The notes under the pieces: model-generated
What the model was told of the DNA's origin: nothing
The model's input: only the letters and a program-made list of their open reading frames with translations
Databases searched by the model: none
Program-made: the position numbers and the translations under genes
Source of the DNA: Enterobacter sp. RHBSTW-00175
GTDB lineage: Bacteria; Pseudomonadota; Gammaproteobacteria; Enterobacterales; Enterobacteriaceae
DNA length: 64,000 nucleotides
Assembly (NCBI RefSeq): GCF_013927005.1
Contig: NZ_CP055930.1
Coordinates: 4,464,001 to 4,528,000 of the forward strand
Direction: 5' to 3'
Shown here: piece by piece, positions 29,941 to 40,726 of the stretch
How positions within the stretch are numbered: position 1 is the stretch's first letter
Layout of the letters: the number at the start of each line of letters is the position of its first letter

Positions 29941-30969
29941 ATGGCTGTAGCGAAAAAAATCACCATCAACGATGTCGCACTGGCGGCTGGCGTGTCTGTC
30001 AGTACCGTTTCGCTGGTTCTTAGCGGAAAAGGGCGCATCTCTTCCGCCACGGGTCAGCGAGTTAACGAGGCTGTTGAGCAGTTGGGTTTTGTGCGTAATC
30101 GCCAGGCATCGGCGTTGCGCGGCGGGCAAAGCGGTGTGATTGGGTTGATTGTGCGCGATCTGACCTCACCGTTTTACGCAGAACTGACCGCCGGTCTGAC
30201 CGAAGCGCTGGAAGCGCAGGGACGAATGGTGTTTTTGCTGCACGGCGGGCGCGAGGCCGATCAGCTTCTACAGCGTCTGGATATGTTGCTGACGCAGGGC
30301 GTTGATGGCGTGATTATCGCCGGGGCGTCCGGTGTCGGCAGTGAACTGTGCGAGCGCGCCGCCGCAAAAGGCGTGCCGTTGGTGTTTGCATCGCGCGCCA
30401 GTTACCTAGACGAAGCGGATACACTGCGTCCTGACAACATGCAGGCCGCACAAATGCTGACCGAACATCTTATCCGTCGTGGCCATCAGCGTATCGCCTG
30501 GCTGGGCGGGAAAAGTTCCTCCCTGACGCGGGCTGAGCGGGTGGGGGGGTATTGCGCCACGCTGATTAAATACGGGCTGCCGTTCCACAGTGAGTGGGTG
30601 GTGGAGTGCGAATCCAGCCAGAAGAAAGCCGCCGAGGCGATAGGTTCGTTACTGCGCAGTAACCCAACAATTAGCGCCGTAATTTGCTACAACGACACCA
30701 TCGCGATGGGGGCATGGTTTGGCCTTATGCGCGCGGGGCGTCAGAGCGGTGAAGGAGGCGTTGAAACGTTCTTTGGTCAGCAGGTAGCGTTAGGTGCTTT
30801 TGCTGATGTCAGCGAAAATGCGCTGGACGATCTGCCCATCGTCTGGGCAACCACACCCGCACGCGAGATGGGACACACGCTGGCTGACCGGATCATGCAG
30901 CGAATCGAGAACACCGAGGTACAGGCCGGGCATCAGATTGTGACGGCACGGCTGGTACCGGTGAAGTAA
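29941..30969 (+). CDS. malI: LacI-family repressor MalI
   Basis: This 342-residue repressor has an N-terminal LacI-type helix-turn-helix (ITINDVALAAGVSVSTVSLVLSG with hinge helix) and a periplasmic-binding-protein-like effector domain. It controls the divergent malXY operon and itself through the two palindromes upstream. The start at 29941 gives the normal length; upstream in-frame codons run into the operator. A strong terminator follows. Confidence 0.95.
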   Translation: MAVAKKITINDVALAAGVSVSTVSLVLSGKGRISSATGQRVNEAVEQLGFVRNRQASALRGGQSGVIGLIVRDLTSPFYAELTAGLTEALEAQGRMVFLLHGGREADQLLQRLDMLLTQGVDGVIIAGASGVGSELCERAAAKGVPLVFASRASYLDEADTLRPDNMQAAQMLTEHLIRRGHQRIAWLGGKSSSLTRAERVGGYCATLIKYGLPFHSEWVVECESSQKKAAEAIGSLLRSNPTISAVICYNDTIAMGAWFGLMRAGRQSGEGGVETFFGQQVALGAFADVSENALDDLPIVWATTPAREMGHTLADRIMQRIENTEVQAGHQIVTARLVPVK

Positions 30970-30994
30970 CTCTCAGCACATTGCCCGGCAATAA

Positions 30995-31017
30995 AAAACC
31001 CCTCTGCGAGGGGTTTT
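30995..31017. terminator. Bidirectional terminator between malI and ydgA
   Basis: AAAACCCCTC-TGC-GAGGGGTTTT is a perfect 10-bp stem with T-runs on both strands between convergent genes. Confidence 0.9.
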
Positions 31018-31022
31018 GATAT

Positions 31023-32564
31023 TTATTGTTGAGGCACAGCCGGTGCTGCTGGTGCTGTCGGGTCGGCAGGTTCAGCCGGGTCCGGCATTCCCATCGCAGG
31101 CATTCCGAACATACCGACAAAATCTTCCAGTGGCATTTTGTCGCCGTTGAGCGTCACCTGGCCGTTTGCATATTGCAGGCTGGTTGAAATGGTGTTGTCT
31201 TCCAGTTTGGTGATGCGGAACATCTGCCCCATCGCCGCCAGGCCTTTCACCTGCTGGTTCGCCAGCTTACCGGCATCTTCATCACCATAACCTTCGAGCT
31301 TCGCGACCTGGGTCATTAGCTCGGTGGCCATATCCATCGGAATAGTCAGCTTGCTGTCGAGCGATTTCACGGTGCGGTCCACTTCCTGGGCCAGCGTCTG
31401 TGGCTCACCTGTGGCGGTAGAAGGATCTTTCAGGAACAGCGAGAGGTTAAAGCTTGTTTCACCTTTGCTGTTTTTCCAGCTCAGCGGTGCAACGGTAATA
31501 ACCGGATCGCCTTTCAGCAGAATCGGCAGATTGTTGAACAGCACCGCCATCGCCTGCTGCTGATAAACTTCAGGGTTTTGCTTCAGTGCGGCATCCGTCA
31601 ACAGCGCCTGGCTCTCTTTGCTGTATTTCTGGCTGAACTGGTGCCACGCGGCCCCATCAATATTGCCAATTTTCAGCGACAGTTTACCGGTGCCCAGATC
31701 CTGATTTTGTACCTTCAGGCTTTTCAGGTTGTAATCCAGTTGGGTATTGATGCTTTTACCGTCTTTGGATACATCTGATTTGCCGGTCAGATCCATTCCT
31801 TCCAGCACGCCCATCTCTTTACCTTCAACCGCGATGGCGAGCTTTTCCAGGCTGATCTTTTGGTCGCCAATACGCTCGTCAAAGCTGGTCATGCGGCTGT
31901 TGCCGTCGGCTTTCAGGTTATTGAATGTGAGCTGAACCTTCTGGTCGTACTCGTTAACGGCATTCACCAGGCCACTTTGTGCTTCACCGGTCAGGGTGAA
32001 GACGTTGCCGTCACGATCGGCGTCGAGCTGGAAATTGCCGCCGCTGAAAGCCACTTTCTCGTTACCGTTTTCGTAGTCCAGCGCTTTCAGCGCGATACTG
32101 GAACGGGTATCTCCGGCATAGCCAATGCGGGTATCTATCTCAAATGGCGAAGTATTTTTCGCAATATCGAATAGCGGCTTCGTGATGTCGTTATTCACCA
32201 GAACGGTTTTTACCGACGCCATCGATGGGATCAGATTAAAAGAGGCCAGCTGTGCCAGCGGGAAAGGGCCGTGGCTCACGACTTCGTCCAGTACCACGCT
32301 TTGACCAGGCTTCAGCCAGGCGGTTTCATTTCCTGCCACCGGCTTGACGACCAGCTGCATGTGGCTGGTAAACACGCCGCGCTGATAGTTTTGATAACTC
32401 AGCTCCACGCCAGCTTCTGGCGCGCTACGTTTGATTTCGCCATTGGCCTGCGTCACCATCTCAGCCAGACGGCCTTCCAGCTGTTTTCCTGTAAACCAGG
32501 ATGCTCCTGTCCAGACCACGCCTAATGCAACAATAACCCCAACCGCTACGACCGATTTTTTCAT
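31023..32564 (-). CDS. ydgA: DUF945 family protein YdgA
   Basis: This 513-residue protein begins with a signal-anchor helix (about residues 4-23) and continues as one long DUF945 region, predicted mainly periplasmic. It ends in a Pro/Ala-rich tail (about 25 residues with DPAEPADPT). E. coli YdgA is of similar length with no firm function; it has been listed among envelope-associated proteins. Single gene. Confidence 0.88.
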   Translation of the reverse strand: MKKSVVAVGVIVALGVVWTGASWFTGKQLEGRLAEMVTQANGEIKRSAPEAGVELSYQNYQRGVFTSHMQLVVKPVAGNETAWLKPGQSVVLDEVVSHGPFPLAQLASFNLIPSMASVKTVLVNNDITKPLFDIAKNTSPFEIDTRIGYAGDTRSSIALKALDYENGNEKVAFSGGNFQLDADRDGNVFTLTGEAQSGLVNAVNEYDQKVQLTFNNLKADGNSRMTSFDERIGDQKISLEKLAIAVEGKEMGVLEGMDLTGKSDVSKDGKSINTQLDYNLKSLKVQNQDLGTGKLSLKIGNIDGAAWHQFSQKYSKESQALLTDAALKQNPEVYQQQAMAVLFNNLPILLKGDPVITVAPLSWKNSKGETSFNLSLFLKDPSTATGEPQTLAQEVDRTVKSLDSKLTIPMDMATELMTQVAKLEGYGDEDAGKLANQQVKGLAAMGQMFRITKLEDNTISTSLQYANGQVTLNGDKMPLEDFVGMFGMPAMGMPDPAEPADPTAPAAPAVPQQ

Positions 32565-32663
32565 TGCGACTATCCCTAAAATGAAACCAGGCGGTAAAAA
32601 CCGCCCGGTGATATAAAGTCTTCAACTAGCTTAGCAAGAGTTGTTAAAAAATTCAGTAAGTGC

Positions 32664-33839
32664 TTATAGCTTATTGAAAACACGCGCCAGTCGGCCAGTG
32701 CCGCTTACGCTAATCGGCGACTCACTGGCGGCGATAAAGGCAGATTCACCCGGCTTCAGCACCAGGCGCTGTGCGTCTTTATGCAGAACGGCTTCACCTT
32801 CCACACAGAACAGAATCGCGGCGCTCTCCTGGGCGATGGCGGTTTCAGCGTCGCTCAGGTCATGCAGAGAGAAGGCAAAATCGTCCACCGGGATCGGGAA
32901 GTCCAGCTCCGCACCCTGTTTCACCGGCTGCGTCAGCAGCGCTGAAGCAGGCTTGGCGACAAACTTCACGTTAGCAACCAGTTCCGGAATATCGATGTAC
33001 TTCGGCGTCAGACCCGCGCGCAGCACGTTATCGGAGTTTGCCATCACTTCCAGCGCCACACCTTGCAGGTAGGCGTGCGGGGTTTCAGCAAACAAGAACA
33101 TCGCTTCGCCTGGATTCAGCTTCACTACGTTCAGCAGCAGCGGGGAAAACAGGCCGCTGTCATCCGGGTAAAACTCTGCGATCACGCGAATGGTGTCCCA
33201 CGGCTCGCCCTGCTGGCTACTCAGCGCGGCTTTCAGCACTGCGATCGCGTGCGCTTTTTCTTCTCCCTGCATGTTAAGCAGGCTGGCAAACAGCTGGCTC
33301 AACCCTGCTGCGTCTGGATTTTGCAGGAAGTGGGCGATGGCTTTATTCGCCCCCGCGACGGGTTGCAGCAGAGAAATAATCTCTGAGAACTCGCGGAATG
33401 CGTTCATTGCCAGGAATGGGGTCAATGCAAAGACCAGCTCAGGCTTGTGGTTAGGATCTTTGTAGTTACGCTCTGCGGCATCCAGTGGAATACCCGCGGC
33501 GTTCTCTTTCGTAAAGCCAATTTCAGAGGCTTTTTTATTCGGATGAACCTGAATAGAAAGCGGCTGGTCGGCACACAGCACTTTAAACAGGAATGGCAGT
33601 TCGCCAAAACGGCTGGCAACCTTACTGCCCAGCAGCGCCGCTTTATCGGCGTCGATCACGTCACGCAGGGAACGAGTCTGACCACTGGCGTCTTCAATTT
33701 TTGAGCTGCTCTTCGGGTGCGCGCCCATCCACAGCTCTGCCATCGGCAGGTTGTCGGGGTTCGCGATACCGTAGAGATCCGTTAACGCAGTTTTACTTCC
33801 CCAGGCGTAGTTTTGCACTGAGTTGATGAGTTTTTGCAT
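32664..33839 (-). CDS. manA: Mannose-6-phosphate isomerase
   Basis: This 391-residue type I zinc isomerase interconverts mannose-6-phosphate and fructose-6-phosphate, linking mannose use to glycolysis and capsule/LPS sugar precursors. Zinc-site motifs QPLSIQVHPNKKAS and ETPHAYLQG are present, as is MAELWMGAHPKS. The ATG at 33839 gives the E. coli length. It is divergent from fumA. Confidence 0.96.
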   Translation of the reverse strand: MQKLINSVQNYAWGSKTALTDLYGIANPDNLPMAELWMGAHPKSSSKIEDASGQTRSLRDVIDADKAALLGSKVASRFGELPFLFKVLCADQPLSIQVHPNKKASEIGFTKENAAGIPLDAAERNYKDPNHKPELVFALTPFLAMNAFREFSEIISLLQPVAGANKAIAHFLQNPDAAGLSQLFASLLNMQGEEKAHAIAVLKAALSSQQGEPWDTIRVIAEFYPDDSGLFSPLLLNVVKLNPGEAMFLFAETPHAYLQGVALEVMANSDNVLRAGLTPKYIDIPELVANVKFVAKPASALLTQPVKQGAELDFPIPVDDFAFSLHDLSDAETAIAQESAAILFCVEGEAVLHKDAQRLVLKPGESAFIAASESPISVSGTGRLARVFNKL

Positions 33840-34036
33840 TATCAAGCCCTGATTCAAAAGTGGAATTAACTCCGGGTATTAAAGCAATAAACCGTGTGGA
33901 AGTAACCTTCGGATGTAAAAAGTCGTACTAGTCTCAGTTTTTGTTAAAAAATTGTGTAGGATAGGCTAACTCGCTTTTAAGCGGGCAGCGGAACGCCTGC
34001 CCAAATAATCAGACCGAAGCAGTAAGTGAGAGAACA

Positions 34037-35683
34037 ATGTCGAACAAACCCTTTCATTATCAAGATCCTTTTCCCCTCAGTAAGGATCAGACCGAATATT
34101 ACCTGTTAACCCGCGATCATGTTTCTGTCTCTGAATTCGAAGGGCAGGAGATCCTTAAAGTGGATCCGCAGGCGCTGACCTTACTGGCGCAACACGCGTT
34201 TCATGATGCCTCTTTTATGCTCCGTCCGGCGCATCAGCAGCAGGTTGCCGATATCCTGAGCGACCCGCAAGCCAGCGAAAACGACAAGTACGTGGCACTG
34301 CAATTCCTGCGTAACTCCGATATTGCCGCCAAAGGCATTCTGCCGACCTGCCAGGACACCGGCACGGCCATTATCACCGGCAAAAAAGGCCAGCGTGTCT
34401 GGACCGGTGGTGGTGACGAAGCTGCGCTGGCGCACGGCGTGTATAACACCTATATCGAAGACAACCTGCGTTATTCGCAAAACGCGGCGCTGGATATGTA
34501 CAAAGAGGTCAACACCGGGACTAACCTGCCTGCGCAGATCGATCTCTACAGTGTGGACGGCGACGAATACAAATTCCTGTGCATCGCCAAAGGGGGCGGT
34601 TCTGCCAACAAAACTTACCTCTATCAGGAAACGAAAGCGTTGCTCTCGCCGGGCAAGCTGAAGAATTACCTGGTTGAGAAAATGCGTACGCTGGGTACTG
34701 CGGCATGTCCGCCGTATCACATTGCGTTTGTTATTGGCGGGACGTCTGCCGAAAGCACGCTGAAAACCGTTAAGCTCGCCTCTACCAAATACTACGACGG
34801 CCTGCCGACGGAAGGTAACGAACACGGCCAGGCGTTCCGCGATGTGCAGCTTGAGCAGGAACTGTTGCAGGAAGCGCAAAACCTGGGGCTCGGCGCGCAG
34901 TTTGGTGGTAAATACTTCGCCCACGATATCCGCGTGATCCGCCTGCCGCGCCACGGTGCATCCTGTCCGGTAGGGATGGGTGTTTCCTGCTCTGCGGATC
35001 GCAACATTAAAGCGAAGATCAACCGCGACGGTATCTGGATCGAAAAACTGGAAAACAACCCAGGCAAATATATCCCGGAAGAGCTGCGCAAAGCGGGTGA
35101 GGGTGAAGCGGTACACGTTGACCTGAACCGCCCGATGAGTGAGATCCTGGCACAGCTTTCACAGTACCCGGTTTCGACCCGTCTTTCCCTGAACGGCACC
35201 ATCATCGTTGGACGCGACATCGCCCATGCGAAACTGAAAGAGCGCCTGGATAATGGCGAAGGTCTGCCGCAGTACATTAAAGATCACCCGATTTACTACG
35301 CCGGCCCGGCGAAAACGCCTGAAGGTTATGCTTCCGGTTCGTTAGGCCCAACCACCGCTGGGCGCATGGATTCCTACGTTGACCAGCTACAGGCCAACGG
35401 CGGCAGCATGATTATGCTGGCGAAGGGTAACCGCAGCCAGCAGGTGACGGATGCCTGCCACAAACACGGTGGCTTCTACCTGGGCAGCATCGGTGGCCCG
35501 GCGGCGGTACTGGCGCAGGGCAGCATCAAGAGCCTTGAATGCGTGGAGTACCCGGAACTGGGTATGGAAGCTATCTGGAAAATCGAAGTAGAAGATTTCC
35601 CGGCGTTCATTCTGGTGGACGACAAAGGTAATGACTTCTTCAAACAGATCCAGTCTTCCCAGTGTTCGGCATGTGTGAAGTAG
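34037..35683 (+). CDS. fumA: Class I fumarase (iron-sulfur)
   Basis: This 548-residue fumarase of the oxygen-sensitive [4Fe-4S] class catalyses fumarate to malate in the citric acid cycle. Cluster cysteines are in [24 protein letters not shown] and [11 protein letters not shown]. The C-terminal beta domain ([18 protein letters not shown]) is complete. It is followed by a REP and then fumC, so iron-dependent and iron-independent fumarases are adjacent, as in E. coli. Confidence 0.96.
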   Translation: MSNKPFHYQDPFPLSKDQTEYYLLTRDHVSVSEFEGQEILKVDPQALTLLAQHAFHDASFMLRPAHQQQVADILSDPQASENDKYVALQFLRNSDIAAKGILPTCQDTGTAIITGKKGQRVWTGGGDEAALAHGVYNTYIEDNLRYSQNAALDMYKEVNTGTNLPAQIDLYSVDGDEYKFLCIAKGGGSANKTYLYQETKALLSPGKLKNYLVEKMRTLGTAACPPYHIAFVIGGTSAESTLKTVKLASTKYYDGLPTEGNEHGQAFRDVQLEQELLQEAQNLGLGAQFGGKYFAHDIRVIRLPRHGASCPVGMGVSCSADRNIKAKINRDGIWIEKLENNPGKYIPEELRKAGEGEAVHVDLNRPMSEILAQLSQYPVSTRLSLNGTIIVGRDIAHAKLKERLDNGEGLPQYIKDHPIYYAGPAKTPEGYASGSLGPTTAGRMDSYVDQLQANGGSMIMLAKGNRSQQVTDACHKHGGFYLGSIGGPAAVLAQGSIKSLECVEYPELGMEAIWKIEVEDFPAFILVDDKGNDFFKQIQSSQCSACVK

Positions 35684-35693
35684 TTCTGTGGCA

Positions 35694-35720
35694 TTCCGGG
35701 TGGCGTCAGCGCCACCCGGC
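35694..35720. repeat. REP-like palindrome between fumA and fumC
   Basis: CCGGGTGGCG-TCAG-CGCCACCCGG is a perfect 10-bp stem immediately after the fumA stop codon. It probably protects the fumA mRNA 3' end. Confidence 0.75.
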
Positions 35721-35822
35721 ACATTAAAGAGCGCACAAAGCGCCATACAGTAATTCAGAAGCCATCAATACTTATCTCTTAAGCATGTGAGCAATCCCAT
35801 CTTTGTTATCAAGGAGAAAGTA

Positions 35823-37217
35823 ATGACAACGCATCGTCGCGAAACAGATTCTATGGGCGCGATCGACGTCCCGGCCGACAAGCTATGGGGCGCGCAAACC
35901 CAGCGTTCGCTGGAGCATTTCCGCATCTCAACAGAGAAAATGCCCGTTTCGCTGATTCAGGCGCTGGCACTGACGAAACGCGCCGCAGCCAAAGTGAATC
36001 AGGATTTAGGGTTGCTGGTGGCAGAAAAAGCCTCGGCCATCATCAACGCGGCTGATGAGGTGCTGGCAGGTAAACACCCCGATGAATTCCCTCTTGCCAT
36101 CTGGCAGACCGGCTCTGGCACGCAAAGCAACATGAACATGAACGAAGTGCTGGCAAACCGCGCAAGCGAACTGCTGGGCGGCGTACGTGGTATGGAACGT
36201 AAGGTTCACCCGAACGATGACGTGAACAAGAGCCAAAGCTCTAACGATGTCTTCCCGACGGCAATGCACGTGGCGGCGGTGATCGCCATTCGCGAGCAAC
36301 TTATCCCGCAGCTGAATGTGCTGAAAAAGACCCTCAACGAAAAATCGCAGGCGTTCAGTACTATCGTCAAGATTGGCCGTACACACCTTCAGGATGCCAC
36401 GCCGCTGACGCTCGGCCAGGAGATCTCCGGCTGGGTTGCGATGCTGGAGCATAATCTTAAACACATTGATAACAGCCTGCCGCATTTGGCGGAGCTGGCG
36501 CTGGGTGGAACGGCGGTTGGGACCGGTTTAAATACGCACCCTGAGTATGCGGTGCGCGTGGCCAAAGAGCTGGCGGATATCACCGGACAGCCGTTTGTCA
36601 CCGCGCCAAACAAGTTTGAGGCGCTTGCCACCTGCGACGCACTGGTGCATACCCACGGCGCCCTGAAAGGGCTGGCGGCCTCGTTAATGAAGATTGCCAA
36701 CGACGTGCGCTGGCTGGCGTCTGGCCCGCGCTGCGGTATAGGCGAAATCAGCATCCCGGAGAATGAGCCGGGCAGTTCGATCATGCCAGGAAAAGTGAAC
36801 CCGACCCAGTGCGAAGCCATGACCATGCTCTGCTGCCAGGTGCTGGGTAACGATGTGGCCGTGAATATGGGGGGCGCGTCCGGTAACTTTGAGCTGAACG
36901 TCTTCCGCCCGATGGTCATTCATAACGTACTGCAATCGGTTCGCTTGCTGGCAGATGGTATGGAAAGTTTCAACGAGCACTGTGCAGTGGGGATCGCGCC
37001 AAATCACGACCGTATCAGCCAGCTGCTGAATGAGTCGTTGATGCTGGTCACCGCGCTCAATACGCATATCGGTTACGACAAAGCGGCTGAAATTGCTAAA
37101 AAAGCCCATAAAGAAGGGCTGACTCTCAAGGCCTCGGCGCTGGCGCTCGGCTATCTGACAGAAGCCGAGTTCGACACCTGGGTACGTCCGCAGGACATGG
37201 TCGGCAGCCTGAAATAA
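35823..37217 (+). CDS. fumC: Class II fumarase
   Basis: This 464-residue iron-independent, heat-stable fumarase belongs to the argininosuccinate lyase/fumarase superfamily, with signature [13 protein letters not shown], catalytic-site [16 protein letters not shown] and the SGTQSNMN region. In E. coli it takes over from FumA under iron limitation or oxidative stress (SoxRS, Fur). The ATG at 35823 follows AAGGAGAAAGTA. Its stop codon directly abuts the stop of the convergent tus gene, leaving no space for a terminator. Confidence 0.96.
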   Translation: MTTHRRETDSMGAIDVPADKLWGAQTQRSLEHFRISTEKMPVSLIQALALTKRAAAKVNQDLGLLVAEKASAIINAADEVLAGKHPDEFPLAIWQTGSGTQSNMNMNEVLANRASELLGGVRGMERKVHPNDDVNKSQSSNDVFPTAMHVAAVIAIREQLIPQLNVLKKTLNEKSQAFSTIVKIGRTHLQDATPLTLGQEISGWVAMLEHNLKHIDNSLPHLAELALGGTAVGTGLNTHPEYAVRVAKELADITGQPFVTAPNKFEALATCDALVHTHGALKGLAASLMKIANDVRWLASGPRCGIGEISIPENEPGSSIMPGKVNPTQCEAMTMLCCQVLGNDVAVNMGGASGNFELNVFRPMVIHNVLQSVRLLADGMESFNEHCAVGIAPNHDRISQLLNESLMLVTALNTHIGYDKAAEIAKKAHKEGLTLKASALALGYLTEAEFDTWVRPQDMVGSLK

Positions 37218-38147
37218 TCACTCTGCCACATACAGGTGCAGCCGTGGAATGATCAGCTGTAGCGGCTGCGCCTGAGGCTTATAACGGTGCTGAACATTTT
37301 CGGCATCGTAATTCAGCAGTTCACCAATATCCGGCACCACCGCGCCCTGGTCGGCATCATAGAGTGCAATCAGCGGCGTCGGGCAGGCGTATTGCACCTG
37401 TTTTTGTTGCCCCGAATACCAGACGCGAGCGATAGGCTGCACTTTCACCGGGCGCTTTATCTTAAGCCGCGTATCCGCTGGTAAAGACGCAATGCTGTGA
37501 TATTCCTGCTCCAGACGTTCAATCCACTGTTCCCGTGACCACGGGGCCACGGTGCGCGGGGCTTTCAGGCTTTTTTCAAGCTGGGCGAGGATCTCATCGC
37601 GGGTGAAGTTTTTGATGATGTGCTTGTTCGCCCAGCCAAACCGCAGCGTGGCGGGGTGGCGCAGGACTGTCAGGGCTCGGTAGGCATTCAGGGTAATCAG
37701 CCCCGGTAGCTGGCGGTGCACCCATTCAAAACGGGCAGCAGGGGCTAACCCCGACTCTTCGGTGACTATCTTCTCAAACGCCGCTTTCAGGGCATTGATA
37801 TGCGCAATCTGGGTTTCCAGCGCTTCCCGCGTGGCGGTATCGGTTTGCAGGCAAATCACCCCAGGCAGACGGACGGCAGCCTTACTGCTGCGGTTTTCTG
37901 ACTGCTGCTGGATAAACAGGCGACGATAATGTAGCAGGGTGAGTTCCAGCGCCGCATTGCCGATCTGCTGTTTCACCTCGATGGTGTCGAGCGGGTCGTG
38001 TTCAGCCCCTTTGCCGACCTCCGGCAGGGTAAACACACGCGCCGCCAGTAATCGGCAGGTCTGCAAACGCTCTGTCAGGGTGAGTAACCCGTGCTCCATT
38101 TCCCGAAATGTAGTGTTTAGCCGTTCAATAAGGTCGTAAGTTGCCAT
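37218..38147 (-). CDS. tus: DNA replication terminus site-binding protein Tus
   Basis: This 309-residue monomeric protein binds Ter sites and blocks replication forks arriving from one side. It is diverged from E. coli Tus but retains length and recognisable segments ([48 protein letters not shown]). A Ter site lies 13 bp upstream of its start, in the same arrangement as TerB-tus of E. coli, where Tus represses its own gene. It is convergent and abutting with fumC. Confidence 0.95.
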   Translation of the reverse strand: MATYDLIERLNTTFREMEHGLLTLTERLQTCRLLAARVFTLPEVGKGAEHDPLDTIEVKQQIGNAALELTLLHYRRLFIQQQSENRSSKAAVRLPGVICLQTDTATREALETQIAHINALKAAFEKIVTEESGLAPAARFEWVHRQLPGLITLNAYRALTVLRHPATLRFGWANKHIIKNFTRDEILAQLEKSLKAPRTVAPWSREQWIERLEQEYHSIASLPADTRLKIKRPVKVQPIARVWYSGQQKQVQYACPTPLIALYDADQGAVVPDIGELLNYDAENVQHRYKPQAQPLQLIIPRLHLYVAE

Positions 38148-38159
38148 GATGTCCCTTCG

Positions 38160-38179
38160 TTAGTTACAACATACTTAAT
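38160..38179 (-). other. Ter replication fork arrest site
   Basis: On the minus strand ATTAAGTATGTTGTAACTAA matches the E. coli TerB core AGTATGTTGTAACTAA, including the G-C pair whose cytosine flips to lock Tus. It overlaps the tus leader, so it likely also mediates autorepression. It is the only Ter match I found in the window by eye. Confidence 0.9.
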
Positions 38180-38222
38180 GATATAGCACAGCACGCCGGG
38201 TCGGGCCAGCGTGCGGTTAATG

Positions 38223-39521
38223 TCAGGCAGGAACGGGAAGGGTGATGTTGTGATAGACCGGCCAGCTAAAGCAGAACTGCGCGCCGCCCAGTTCGCTCTC
38301 GCCACAGTGAACTGTGCCGCCCATTGCCTGCGCAATAGAATAGACAATGGCCAGCCCCAGCCCACAGCCGCCTGTTGCACGGTCGCGGCTTGGATCAAGG
38401 CGCACAAACGGCTCGAAGACTTTTTCTCGCTCATCCGGGGCAATACCTGGCCCGTCGTCTTCAACGGACAAACTGGCCTGACTGCCCTGTAAATCTAAAC
38501 GGATACGCAGCGTACTTTCGCTGTAACGCATGGCGTTGTTCATCAGGTTATCGAGAACGCGCTCCATCAGGCGCATATCCAGCGCGCCATAATCACCGGG
38601 CGTAACCGTAGTCAGCAGCGCCCGTTGCGGGTTAACGCTCTGCACGTCATCAATATGGGTTTGCAGCCAGACGGGCAGGTCAGGGGTGCTGAGGTTCAGT
38701 TCGTTTTGCGGGCGGTCGAGGCGTGCGTAAGTCAGCAACTCTTCAATCAGCGCTTCGAGCTGGCCAATATCGCGGTTGAGCGCCTGAGATTCGGCCTCGG
38801 TAAGATTCTCGCTCATTTCCAGCCGATAGCGCAGGCGCACCAGCGGGGTACGTAATTCGTGGGCGATGCCGTCGATCAGCTGTTTCTTACTGACTATCAA
38901 CGCATTGATGTTATCGGCCATCTGGTTGAACGCGATGCCCAGACGATCGAAGCTGGAACCGCTGTCAAAATGGATGCGTTCGGTCAGATGCCCTTCACCA
39001 AAGCGTTGCGCCGCGGATTCGAGTTTCAGCATGTCCTGCCAGTGGGGACGCATCCAGATAAAGACCGGGAAAGCCAGAGAAATGGCGATAAACGCCAGCA
39101 GCGCCATATCCAGCAACCGCATCTGATGCAGATAATAGAGATAGGGCACCGGCCCCACCGCCAGCACATAGTGGCTGCGGGGAATACGCTGGATAAAGGT
39201 GTATTTTTCGTCAAGCGCGACAATATCTCCGTCGCGCAGTCGCTGCATGGCGGGTGGATCTAATTCAAAATCCTTCATCGGCTCAATACGCAGATCAAAC
39301 GACAGATTCAGATCCAGCTCTTTTAAGGTTTTCGCCCAGTCGTGTGGCGGGATTTCGCGTAATTCGCTGCGCATCAGATAGAGCGAGCTTTTCATCAAAT
39401 CATCCAGAGACTGTCTGCCCGCACGCTCGGCGGTGAATTTATAGACCAGTCCGACCAGCATGGTCATTACCAGGAAGCAGACAAACAGCAGAAGATAAAA
39501 CTGCACAAACAGCTTTTTCAT
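38223..39521 (-). CDS. rstB: Sensor histidine kinase RstB
   Basis: This 432-residue inner-membrane kinase has two transmembrane helices (about residues 5-28 and 137-157) around a short periplasmic sensor. A HAMP domain follows, then the phospho-accepting His in DGIAHELRTPLVRL, and an ATPase domain with NNAMRYSE (N box), EDDGPGI (G1) and GCGLGLAIV (G2). It partners RstA, 24 bp upstream; rstBA is reported as a PhoP-controlled acid and envelope stress system in E. coli. Confidence 0.95.
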   Translation of the reverse strand: MKKLFVQFYLLLFVCFLVMTMLVGLVYKFTAERAGRQSLDDLMKSSLYLMRSELREIPPHDWAKTLKELDLNLSFDLRIEPMKDFELDPPAMQRLRDGDIVALDEKYTFIQRIPRSHYVLAVGPVPYLYYLHQMRLLDMALLAFIAISLAFPVFIWMRPHWQDMLKLESAAQRFGEGHLTERIHFDSGSSFDRLGIAFNQMADNINALIVSKKQLIDGIAHELRTPLVRLRYRLEMSENLTEAESQALNRDIGQLEALIEELLTYARLDRPQNELNLSTPDLPVWLQTHIDDVQSVNPQRALLTTVTPGDYGALDMRLMERVLDNLMNNAMRYSESTLRIRLDLQGSQASLSVEDDGPGIAPDEREKVFEPFVRLDPSRDRATGGCGLGLAIVYSIAQAMGGTVHCGESELGGAQFCFSWPVYHNITLPVPA

Positions 39522-39545
39522 TAACGATCCCGGATGACGAAGTAA

Positions 39546-40262
39546 TCAGGTTTCCCAGGCGTGTGGGGCGAAAAGATAGCCCTTGTTACGCACGGTTTTA
39601 ATACGGTATGGCTCAGTGGCGTTATCCAGCAGTTTCTTGCGCAGGCGCGAAATGGCTACGTCCACACTGCGGTCCATGCCGTCGTAACTGACCCCGCGCA
39701 GGTTTTTCAGCAGAGCATCCCGGTCCATGATCTGCCCGGCGTGGGTTGCCAGTTCCCACAGCAGGTCAAAATCTGCCGTTGAGAGGGCAATCAGCTCACC
39801 GGATAACAGAACCTGGCGGTTAATCGGGTCAATGGATAACGTACCGAAACGCATTGCTTTATGCGGCGTAAGTGACGGTGCCGGCGCTTCGCGTTCAACG
39901 CTTGCACGCTGGCGAAGATGAAGCCGTAAACGCGCGAGGAGCACCGCCGGAGGCGTTGTTTTCAGAATATAGTCATTAGCCCCCATTTCCAGCGACAAAA
40001 TATGGTTCATATCGCTGTCCAGAGAGGTGAGAAGCACAATCGGGCCATCCCACTGAGCGCGCAGGTCGCGACACACCGTCATCCCATCTTTGCCTGGCAG
40101 CATAATATCCAGCAACACCAGATCGGGGTTTTCGCGGACTACAACCTCTTCAGCACGATCGCCACGAGGTTCGACGATGACGTCCATATCATGTTTACCC
40201 AGATAAGCGGCGATCAATTGCCCAACTTCGGGTTCATCTTCTACATAAACAATCTTATTCAT
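39546..40262 (-). CDS. rstA: OmpR-family response regulator RstA
   Basis: This 238-residue regulator has an N-terminal receiver with acidic pocket VEDE, phospho-acceptor Asp in DLVLLDIMLPGKDG and conserved Thr and Lys (LLTSLDS, ILKTTPP). The C-terminal winged-helix domain (NRQVLLSGELIALSTADFDLLWELA ends in RTVRNKGYLF-type wing). The start at 40262 (MNKIVYVEDE) was chosen over an upstream ATG for fit to the receiver fold. First gene of rstAB. Confidence 0.95.
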   Translation of the reverse strand: MNKIVYVEDEPEVGQLIAAYLGKHDMDVIVEPRGDRAEEVVVRENPDLVLLDIMLPGKDGMTVCRDLRAQWDGPIVLLTSLDSDMNHILSLEMGANDYILKTTPPAVLLARLRLHLRQRASVEREAPAPSLTPHKAMRFGTLSIDPINRQVLLSGELIALSTADFDLLWELATHAGQIMDRDALLKNLRGVSYDGMDRSVDVAISRLRKKLLDNATEPYRIKTVRNKGYLFAPHAWET

Positions 40263-40390
40263 ACAGCGTCTGTTATCGCGAAAAAAGCCAACATACACCG
40301 CGCAACCTTAACCTTCCATTAATCTTTCAAAATTAACGTCAGTTCCGTTATTCTGGTTCACATTGTTATTTGATTGTTATAGGAAAAATC

Positions 40391-40726
40391 ATGGGGCTGG
40401 TGATTAAAGCGGCGTTGGGTGCGCTGGTGGTACTACTGATTGGCATTCTGGCGAAAACGAAGAACTATTACATCGCCGGGCTGATTCCGCTGTTCCCGAC
40501 ATTCGCGCTTATCGCACACTATATCGTTGCCTCTGAGCGGGGCATTGAAGCCCTGAGAACCACTATCGTTTTCGGCATGTGGTCGATAATCCCGTATTTT
40601 CTTTATCTGCTGTCGCTGTGGTATTTCACCGGGTTTCTGCGTTTACCGCTGGCGCTGGGCGGAGCCGTTGTCTGCTGGAGCCTCAGCGCCTGGGTGCTTA
40701 TCTTTTTCTGGAGCCGTTTCCACTAA
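40391..40726 (+). CDS. ydgC: GlpM-family membrane protein YdgC
   Basis: This 111-residue protein has four predicted transmembrane helices and is the close ortholog of E. coli YdgC (MGLVIKAALGALVVLLIG...TKNYYIAGLIPLFP). The ATG at 40391 follows AGGA at the right distance; an upstream in-frame start would add seven residues. GlpM of Pseudomonas has been linked to alginate, but no function is shown here. Its stop overlaps the folM stop by 2 bp. Confidence 0.88.
   Translation: MGLVIKAALGALVVLLIGILAKTKNYYIAGLIPLFPTFALIAHYIVASERGIEALRTTIVFGMWSIIPYFLYLLSLWYFTGFLRLPLALGGAVVCWSLSAWVLIFFWSRFH

Noticed and set aside
40263..40390. A PhoP box upstream of rstA.
   Set aside because: rstAB is PhoP-regulated in E. 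coli, and GGTTAA occurs here, but I could not find a second half at the right spacing.
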